NCBI GenBank assembly: GCA_014529385.2
Contig: CM043951.1
Coordinates: forward strand, 111,311,469-111,375,468
Reading direction: 5' to 3'
From: Adiantum capillus-veneris
Lineage: Eukaryota; Streptophyta; Polypodiopsida; Polypodiales; Pteridaceae
DNA: 64,000 nucleotides
The notes under the pieces are model-generated. The model did no database searches. It was given only the letters and a program-made list of their open reading frames with translations, and was not told the DNA's origin. Both the position numbers and the translations under genes were made by a program. Within the stretch, counting starts at the first letter, position 1; every line of letters begins with the position of its first letter. Below are positions 57,380 through 64,000 of this stretch, in pieces.

Positions 57380-58872
57380 CAATTTCCCCATTTATTCATC
57401 ACTTCTTATGAGGAAATTAGAGGCTTTAAGGGAGATGAAATTCAAATTCCAATCAAGGAAGGAGCTTAGCCCGTACGCCAAAATCTAAGGAGAATGGGAC
57501 AGGTACAACTTAATGCTTTAAAGGAAGAGGTAGACAAGCTTCTTGAAGCAGGTTTCATATGTCCTGTGTGAGTACTGCATAATGGGTGAGTCTTGTTGTT
57601 GTCACACCCAAGAAGGATGGAAAGTGGAGGATATGTGTTGATTTTAAGCCTCTAAACACAGCCATGAAGAGGGATCCATACCCTATTCCTTTCATAGATG
57701 ACATACTTGATTCTATTGCAGGGCATGAGAGGTAGAGTGTATGTGATGGATTCTCTGGATATTTTCAGCTCACCTTGGCTTTAGAAGATAAAAAAAAGAC
57801 AACATTTATCACACCATGGGGGTGCTTTTGTTATTGTGTGCTTTCTTTTGGTCTTATGAATGGCTGTGTGTGGAATCAAAAGCACGTCAATAAGGTATTC
57901 TCTTCCTTTCTTGGCAAGTTTGTGAAGGATCTGATTGATGACTTTTGTGTTTATAGCTCTAGAAAGGATCATTGTGTAAAGCTTGGGATGTCATTGAAGC
58001 AATATGATGAAAGTGGAGGTCAACTCAGCCCAAAGACATGTCATCTTGCTCAACCAAGAGTGAAGTTTTTGGGGCATATGATCTCAGGGAATGGAATTGA
58101 AGCAGATCCTGACAAAGTGAAGGCTTTGGTACTCCTTCCATCACCTAAAGATACAAAGAAACTTTCTACTTTCATTCAAAAGGTGAAGTATATGGCAAGG
58201 TTCATTCCTTTGTCCTCTCAACTTCTTTATCCTCTACAACAAGTAGCAAGGTTGGATCCTCTACAATGGACAAATGAATGTGAAGAGTTTTTCCAAGGTA
58301 TCAAAGAGTTTCTTGGTTCTGGTCCTCCTATCATGGTGAGTGTGGTCTATGCATGTAGAAGGTTTAGGCACTACCTTCTCCATAAATCATTCACATTCCT
58401 CACTAGCTACACTCTTCTACCTCAATTGGTGAATAGCCCTACTTTGTCAAAGAGGCTCATGAAGTGGATTTTGAATCTACAGGAATTCAACTTCTCTTTT
58501 CTTGTTAAGGAGAGTACAAGGGCTACGTTGGCTGATTTGCTTACTTATAAGGAAATCCCTCTTCTTCTTAAGGAGGATACAGTGAAGAAGCAACACATGG
58601 AAGCTCTTGACATAGACAATGCCTATCTATTGTTTTTTGATGGCTCTTACAGGAAAGTGCATGGTGAAGCTTCAGGAGGTGTGGTAATTTATGATCCTCA
58701 AGGTGTGTTGGTAACTAAAAGGAGTCTGAAGCTTACAGCACAAAGCAACAATGAAGCTGAGTATGCTACTTTGGAGAAAGGTCTCAACCTTTGCATTGAG
58801 CTTGGAGTCCGTTGTGTGAGGGTAAGAGGTGATGCTCTTTTGGTGGTTAAGCAAGTACTTGAGGTGTGGTAA
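57380..58872 (+). pseudogene. Gypsy-2 reverse transcriptase and both RNase H domains
   Basis: Motifs: EEVDKLLEAGFICPV, VTPKKDGKWRICVDFKPLN, FITPWGCFCYCVLSFGLMN and the catalytic LIDDFCVYSS near 57935. The first RNase H is shortened: after LGSGPPIM it jumps to VSVVYACRRFRHYLLHKSF, losing about 40 residues. The second RNase H is intact in sequence (LLFFDGSYRKVHGEASGG, NNEAEYATLEKGLN, RGDALLVVKQVLE). Stops precede 57775. Confidence 0.82.
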
Positions 58873-60382
58873 AGTAAGAATCAAAGGCTAAAAAATATGT
58901 GTTTTCAAGTGAAGAATCTGCTTAAGCATTTTGAAGCTTGGAGTTTAAGGCAGGTAGACAAGTCTCAAAATGAAGAAGCACATGGCGTAGTGCAAGCTTC
59001 AATTGGGCAACTGTATGTGATAAGGGTTGATTCTCCTATTTATTTGGTATGGAAGCTTTAGAGATGGAGGAAGAGTTTCTAGAAACAGGTATGCCTCCAT
59101 CAGAGTTGGAGAAGTAAAAAAAGTATGCCTTCCTACGCCGGGCCAAAAGGTATGTGCTACTTGGTGATGCCTTATATATGAAAGGGGCTATGAAAGGGGC
59201 TGATCTTGTTATGAGAAAAGTGCCTTGTAAAGAGTAAATTTACAAATTTTTAGAGGAGAATCATGAGGGTTCTTGTGGTGGTCACTTTGCTTCAAAGATC
59301 ACTTTGCATAAAGTCTTGCACGAAGGTTATGTGTGGCCAAGCGTTCAACGTGATGTTCATCATTGGTGCAAGTCTTGTAAAGAGTGTCAAAGCATGGAAA
59401 ATAGGGTTCTCAAATCAGAAATTAGAGGTACCATTGTGGCTTATGATGTGTTTGAGAAGTGGGGTATTGATGCAATAGGTCCTCTACCTATGACAGCTAG
59501 AGGCAAATGTTACATACTTACTACGTTTGACTATCTATCCAGGTGGGCCGAAGCCAAAGCTGTTAAGCACATCACGAGTAAAGATGTTTCCTTATTTATA
59601 TATGAAGATATTTGCTAAAAATTTGGCATGTAATTGGAGTTACTTTATGACAAGGGTCTAGGTTTCAGGGGAGAGTTGGTGGATTATCTATGTGAAAAGT
59701 TTCATGTGCATTGCAGGTTTACTACTCCATATTATCCCCAATGCAATGGCATGAATGAAAGGTTTAATGGATAGATCATAAGGATTCTTACAAAGATGAC
59801 AAGAAACAATGTGAAGACTTGGGATTTAGAGCTACCTTGTGCTCTATGAGCTCACAGGACTACCATCAAATCAGGTACTGGTTTCTCTCCCTTCCATATA
59901 GTTTTGGGCAAAGAGGCTTTACTTCCTATTGAGGTGGAGATACCATCTTTGAAGATGATGCTAAATCTTGAAGAAGAGCCCAATGATGCATTCAAGGAAA
60001 GGATTTTATATTTTCAATGTGTAAAGTTGGATAGGTTGTTGGCTTTGAGCATTATGAGAAGGTCTTGAAGAAGAATCAAGCAAAGGCAAATGAGAAGATA
60101 AAGGACAAGGACATCAAGAAGGGTGACATGGTGCTTCGTTACAATAGTAATATTGATAGCACTTTTGAAAAGAAATTCCAAATCAAGTGGCAAGGTTCTT
60201 TCTTGGTCTTAAACAGGTTACCAAATAGCACATATCAGCTTGCTGACTTGGATGGTACCCCACATAAAGCACATGTAAATGGCTACAGGTTAAGGAAGTA
60301 TATTGCAAGGTTGATGAATGTGATTGAGGATGATCCTTCTTTTGAAGAATTTTTTGATCACGTAGCTAATGATAAAGATTAA
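58873..60382 (+). pseudogene. Gypsy-2 integrase (disrupted)
   Basis: The zinc region RDVHHWCKSCKECQSMENR (about 59335) and WGIDAIGPLPMTARGKCYI are open in 59304-59618. The second Asp region and the Glu region (NGMNERFNG) lie near 59650 and 59770 in broken frames. The C-terminal GPY/F-like motif KWQGSFLVLNRLPNSTYQLA is in 60065-60382. No chromodomain. Several stops. Confidence 0.78.
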
Positions 60383-60467
60383 TTGAACACTCCCTCATGT
60401 GGTTTACAGGATCTCTTTTCTGCTGCAAATCATGAATGATGTAGCAGACTGGGGGTGTCGCAACCTA

Positions 60468-61340
60468 TGTTGGGTGCCTTTTCGAAACCCCGTAATTTGT
60501 AAATTTGTGCATATGGAAATGAGGCCCATGTTAAAAGGGTGTGTGGGATTTCTTTTTGTGGGTTTTTTATCTTGCTTTAGCAAGCACATATACATGCACT
60601 GCAAGTCGCTAGTCTAGTGACAGCTATCGGGCTGCTGTAAGTGCCCGTGAGTGAGTTTTTTGAAGTGAGATTTGTATATAACTTAAACTCATGTACAAAC
60701 TAAAAAACATTCAGCCAAAATATAAAAATTTTGAGGTTTGATCTCCTTGTGCCTCCTTGATGGTTTCTATTGTAGTTTTTTCCCCCGCCTTGCCTACTCT
60801 ACGCGTAGTCGTACCAGGACAGCTACCTGTTCGCATCAATTTTGCATGTAGCGGTGTGTAGATTCAAATTTTTTCATCCTCAGCTTTCTCTCCAGTAATT
60901 TTTCAAGCTATCTCTCAAGCTTTCAAGTGACCCAATTGAAGTTCTGCTCTTCAGGTTATGACTAGTTCTCTGCAGGGTTATGGCTATGGCAGCCTAGTGG
61001 CAAATTGTGTGTAGGTAGATTTGGAGGGCATATATGCATGAATTGTGGAATTAATGTTGAATTTGTGAGTTTGTGATGTTCAATGGTGAAAGGGGAGGCC
61101 CTTGTCTTCATATGCATTGGTCGGCGTGTGCTGTAAATACATGCTTTGGTAGGGTTTTGCTCCTATGTGACATAATTTCTTGGGTGGGCGACGACCAATA
61201 AATTCCAAAGGGGACTACTCTTGTTGGACTTGTGGTGTCTCAAAGGGATTTTCCAAATCTTTTGGTGTTGTTGTAGTGCTCTTTCAACGCTCTTGGGTGA
61301 CATCGCTATAGAGGTGTTTCAGTTTGCTTGTTTCCCAACA
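60468..61340 (+). repeat. Gypsy-2 3' LTR
   Basis: About 873 bp, TGTTGGGTGCC ... TTTCCCAACA. The G-rich ACTGGGGGTGTCG shortly upstream (60448-60460) is the probable polypurine tract. Confidence 0.85.
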
Positions 61341-61524
61341 ACGCGTTTTGAATTCATACGGTAGAAGCAAAATTACAACTTAACACCCATGTAGGGGGTG
61401 TTGAGTTAGAAAACACTAGAGACAGGTGCAAAGACCAGGTTTCAGACTTTACAAAAAGAGGTCTACTAACTTGTGGGGGATACAACTGGTAATAAACACT
61501 TAGAAGTTAATCCTTTCGTTCACA

Positions 61525-62166
61525 GCCAGTCTATCTCTTCCTGAAGCTTGTTGGCAAAGTTCAAGGCTTCCTCATATTTACAGGCTAGATCAAGCACTTC
61601 ATCCTTCATCTCTTGTACCAATTATAGATAGCATCTAGAGAGCCATTATCGGTGAGCAATCCTTGCAGGTCTTCAACCCTTTTTGCATCCAGAGAGTCTT
61701 TGCGGATTGAGACTCTGTGCTTGTAGATCCTCTTTTGTTCCAGCTTGGGGTTGGCATCCTACACAGAGAATCCAGAAAATAAGATCTTCAAACTAGGATC
61801 TTGAAAATTGGGAATAAAAAGGAAAGAATTAATGAGCTTCCAAAGGTTGGTACTAAGGGGGAAAGGATGGGGATGTTGGTTTGGCAGTTGATGCAGACAG
61901 AATTACCAGTGGCTTACCTCAAGGATTGACTCCTGTGTTGATAGCATCCACTCCCGGGCTGTGTCGGTGGAGAACGCTAAGGGTACCATCGGGGGAGGAC
62001 CAAGGGGGGACCTCATGAGCAGGGCCCGGATGTGGTCCTCCTGGCGCTGCGGAAGTGTCCCTTGGAAAGGCATCACCACTTTCCCAAGCTTCCTGTAGTT
62101 GCTCTGTGAAACCTTTAGGGAGGTCCTGAAAACATTGCTGGTTAAATAGACTAGATGGACATGCAT
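61525..62166 (-). CDS. Small spliced minus-strand gene of unknown function
   Basis: Two exons join in frame through canonical sites. Exon A ends at 61918 (CCTTGAG|GTAAGC) with AREWMLSTQESILE. Exon B starts at 61758 (TCTGTGTAG|GATGCC) with DANPKLEQKRIYKHRVSIRK and RVEDLQGLLTDNGSLDAIYN. A stop near 61614 and a shifted frame (VQEMKDEVLDLACKYEEALN, NKLQEEIDWL, ending about 61525) suggest either a further intron or a frameshift. The end is coiled-coil-like. Another open frame from 62326 to 61919 is Pro-rich and may be an upstream part. NKLQEEID resembles AIKLQTEID at 23.28 kb, hinting at a shared family. Function unknown. Confidence 0.45.
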
Positions 62167-62359
62167 GAAAACCAGGGCCTAGGTTCTGGCTGATGAGTGG
62201 TCTGTGAGGCGGTGGATTAGAGTACCACCATGCGTTTTCATGAGAGGTAGACATGGGAGGGAGAATCAATGGTACCAACTGCCCTAGATTAGGGGAGGTG
62301 ATGGGAGGGTACGACATGACAGTCAAGTCAGCATGGACTTAAACATCTCCTTCACATTC

Positions 62360-62790
62360 GTATTTTGTTGCACCTATTCGCTTACTACTACACTTTTTTG
62401 AGGTTAGTACCAAGCGAATAAGGGAAGGCAAACTCTCTTCCATGCACCTATTCTCTTGGTACTGACTTTAGAAAAATTAAATGATATCTGCTATTACACT
62501 TTTCAGAGATCAATACCAAGCAAATAAGGGAAGCAAAACTCTTCTTGATGCACCTATTCGCTTGGTATTGACCTCAAAAAATTTAAAGGATATATGCTAT
62601 TACACTTTTCTGAGGTCAGTACTAAGCGAATAAGGGAAGGAAAACTTTGTTCAATGCACCTGTTCGCTTGGTACTGACCTCAGAAAATATAAACGATGTT
62701 TGCTATTACACTTTTCTGAGGTCATTACCAAGCAAATAAGGGAAGGAAAACTCTATTCGATGCACCTGCTCGCTTGGTACCTCCCTTTTC
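62360..62790. repeat. Hairpin tandem array, right block
   Basis: Four tandem units of about 107 bp, beginning near 62375, 62481, 62588 and 62701. A full unit holds GAGGTCAGTACCAAGCGAA and its exact reverse complement TTCGCTTGGTACTGACCTC (19 bp) separated by about 35 bp containing AAGGGAAGGAAAAC and ATGCACC. Units differ by scattered substitutions, several of them compensated in the partner arm. The last unit degrades about 35 bp before the H3-like frame. A further half-copy, GGTCAATACCAAGCGA, lies at the window end (63974-63989). Confidence 0.88.
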
Positions 62791-62853
62791 TTAAATCTTA
62801 AGTCCCTTGTGCTGACAAATGAAATGTCGTTTTTTGTTATGCTATTTGTGGAG

Positions 62854-63294
62854 ATGCCTCATGGAAAGGCCACGCCTAGAAGGGCAACAAGTGACTCTTT
62901 GAATGCTCAAGAAAGAAGATGCCGATATGAGGTGTACAGAGGTGTACCGCAAGAGCTGCGAAGGGTCAAACGACATGTTCAACCGATTATTCCACGTCTT
63001 CCTTTCCAACGAGTAGTGCAAGAGATTTGCAAGAAGTGGAGAGTCAGCATGCGATGGGCCAGCAGTGCACTTCTCTGCCTTCAAGAAATTGCAGAAAACT
63101 ACCTCGTTGAATTATTCAACGATGGATATATACTGGCTGCCCAAGCACACCGTGTTACTATCATGCCACAGGATTTTGACACTCTTCGGAGGGTGCGCTT
63201 CCGCTATCATGGGCTGCTTCAGCCAGTAGCTATCCGTGATAGGAGAAGAATGGATATTCTTACCATCCCTCCTCTCCATCCTCGTGCACGATAG
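62854..63294 (+). CDS. Divergent histone H3-like protein, intronless
   Basis: The ATG at 62854 gives 146 residues. Upstream in-frame ATGs at 62824 and 62839 would add 10 or 5. The histone fold is clear: an alpha-N-like segment (QELRRVKRHVQPIIPR), alpha 1 LPFQRVVQEI (residues 49-58, H3 has LPFQRLVREI), alpha 2 RWASSALLCLQEIAENYLVE (67-86), and alpha 3 RVTIMPQDFDTLRRVR (100-115). The Trp after Arg at 67-68 and the Asp-Phe in alpha 3 recall centromeric H3, but loop 1 lacks the extra residues of CENH3. The N-terminal tail (MPHGKATPRRATSDS) is short and lacks the usual H3 K4, K9 and K27 contexts. A basic 30-residue C-terminal extension (AIRDRRRMDILTIPPLHPRA) is unusual for H3. The frame is unbroken. 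It could be a functional variant, a captured gene in a mobile unit, or a young pseudogene. Confidence 0.75.
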   Translation: MPHGKATPRRATSDSLNAQERRCRYEVYRGVPQELRRVKRHVQPIIPRLPFQRVVQEICKKWRVSMRWASSALLCLQEIAENYLVELFNDGYILAAQAHRVTIMPQDFDTLRRVRFRYHGLLQPVAIRDRRRMDILTIPPLHPRAR

Positions 63295-63387
63295 ACATAT
63301 CTGTCTAGGGTTGAATCAAACAGCAGAAGGACACGATCACGGGTCGAAGAAATGACACAGATGGGCAGGCTGAGATAGCATAGAGGG

Positions 63388-63790
63388 GCATGAGCAAGCC
63401 ATGGTGGACCTCGGGGCAGTCATGAAAGAACAAAAGATAGTTATGGAGGAGCCAGCTTAACCCCAAAATGAGCAAGTCATGGAGGATCTGGAGCCAGTAA
63501 GGGCTGATGAGGGGCATGAGCAGGCCAGGGTGGACCCTGAGGCATTTATGGAGGAACCAATATTGAAGGAAAATGAGCAAGGCATGGAGGATCTGGAGCC
63601 TGTGCCTGTTAGGGAGGAGCCTGAGGTAGCCACGGATAAAGCTCAAGAAAGGCAAGGGCAAGGCTTAGCTTTCGAAGGTCCATCCAACGAGGAGTCTTTA
63701 TCAGATGATTCGATTATTTTAGAGCAAATCAACGAAGAGAACAAAGAGGAGTTGCAAGTTCTACTCAGCATAGTGCCTCTGCATGCATAG
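63388..63790 (+). CDS. Acidic repeat ORF downstream of the H3-like gene
   Basis: A plus-strand frame rich in Glu, Asp, Gln and Pro. A clean ATG frame runs 63479-63790 (MEDLEPVRADEGHEQARVDP ... LSDDSIILEQINEENKEELQ). Upstream the same frame, through one stop at about 63463, holds an earlier copy of the repeat (GHEQAMVDLGAVMKEQKIVM). The unit is roughly 35 residues: GHEQA-VD, then MEEP, then NEQ-MEDLEPV. It lies about 100-190 bp after the H3-like stop, on the same strand. It is highly acidic, like many histone-binding proteins, but no family is recognised. Confidence 0.4.
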
Positions 63791-64000
63791 ATACTGCTAC
63801 CTAGAAGGTGAGAGGAAGCCTACATTTTCAACCTCGATCAACAAGACTTCCTGTGCATGCGCAGTTTCAGCAACTCCAACGCAACGGATGGGGTCGTCAA
63901 CATTGCTTTGTGTTAATTCTCATGCTCTGTAAAAGTCATGGCTAGTTCATTAAATGGCTCACTACCAAGACATGGGTCAATACCAAGCGAGTCAGTGGCT
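63791..64000. other. No gene seen, ends in a hairpin half-repeat
   Basis: Short frames only. GGTCAATACCAAGCGAGTCA at 63974-63993 repeats one arm of the hairpin arrays, so a further array may start just outside the window. Confidence 0.5.

Larger units (their letters stand above)
54435..61340 (+). mobile_element. Gypsy-2: Tat-like Ty3/gypsy element
   Basis: LTRs at 54435-55295 and 60468-61340 start TGTTGGG and end CCCAACA (CCCAAGA in the 5' copy). Order: gag, protease, reverse transcriptase, a reduced first RNase H, a second RNase H, integrase. It is related to Gypsy-1 but clearly a different family member (distinct LTR). The flanks are ACGT and ACGC, so any target duplication is imperfect. 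Many stops are present and the LTRs differ at many sites, so this is an older, dead copy. Confidence 0.88.

Noticed and set aside
62854-63294. Calling the H3-like gene CENH3 outright
   Set aside because: It has the Trp and Asp-Phe seen in CENH3, but loop 1 is canonical in length and the tail and C-terminus fit no known class, so only H3-like is supported.
28054-63294. An endogenous giant-virus insertion (phosphatase, RING-like and histone genes together)
   Set aside because: The genes carry spliceosomal introns, lie far apart among plant retroelements, and no viral core gene (capsid, polymerase, packaging ATPase) is visible.
1-64000. CRISPR array, bacterial operons, ribosomal RNA or organellar genes
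   Set aside because: No repeat-spacer arrays, no operon-like gene spacing, and no rRNA or plastid/mitochondrial gene sequence was recognised. Everything fits a plant nuclear genome.

Overview
The window reads as nuclear DNA of a land plant. It is dominated by LTR retrotransposons of plant type: Ty1/copia elements primed by initiator tRNA-Met, and Ty3/gypsy elements of Tat type, which carry a second RNase H domain between the first RNase H and the integrase. Genes carry GT-AG introns, and GA, CA and TA microsatellites are frequent. I cannot name the species. The unfamiliar gene content would suit a non-seed plant such as a fern or lycophyte, but that is a weak inference.

Layout. 1-4.5 kb: minus-strand exons coding for acidic tandem-repeat proteins, around an old LTR remnant. 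4.56-20.92 kb: one Tat-like element (Gypsy-1) carrying a complete copia element (Copia-B, 7.59-13.27 kb, minus strand) in its gag and a TTAA-flanked inverted-repeat element (18.4-19.7 kb) in its 3' LTR. 21.0-24.3 kb: a minus-strand spliced gene with a RING-H2-like motif and a basic tail, degenerate coiled-coil exons, and an 800-bp palindromic satellite. 24.5-27.9 kb: remnants of two retroelements. 28-31 kb: degenerate minus-strand exons including an FCP1/NLI-like phosphatase. 31.1-32.5 kb: a tRNA-derived SINE candidate, microsatellites and a small candidate gene behind a TATA box. 33.8-39.0 kb: a decayed copia element (Copia-C) with unlike ends. 40.3-50.5 kb: a plus-strand multi-exon, transposase-like gene of unrecognised family, split by a young copia element (Copia-A, 43.73-49.20 kb) whose gag-protease-integrase block is inverted. 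50.5-53.1 kb: an unrecognised minus-strand gene with a threefold tandem repeat. 54.1-62.8 kb: hairpin-forming tandem arrays on either side of a second Tat-like element (Gypsy-2, 54.44-61.34 kb) and a small spliced gene. 62.85-63.8 kb: an intronless, very divergent histone H3-like gene followed by an acidic repeat ORF.

Insertion order can be read from target-site duplications. Copia-B (AGCAA) entered Gypsy-1, which itself lies in an apparent intron of the acidic/RING minus-strand region (ATGT). Copia-A (CAATA) entered an exon of the transposase-like gene. The most unusual content is the H3-like gene next to arrays of GGTCAGTACCAAGCGAA hairpins, the TTAA-flanked element, the inverted Copia-A core and the transposase-like gene. 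All functions below are inferred from sequence alone. Plant genes are spliced, so exon ends are approximate unless a splice site is stated.
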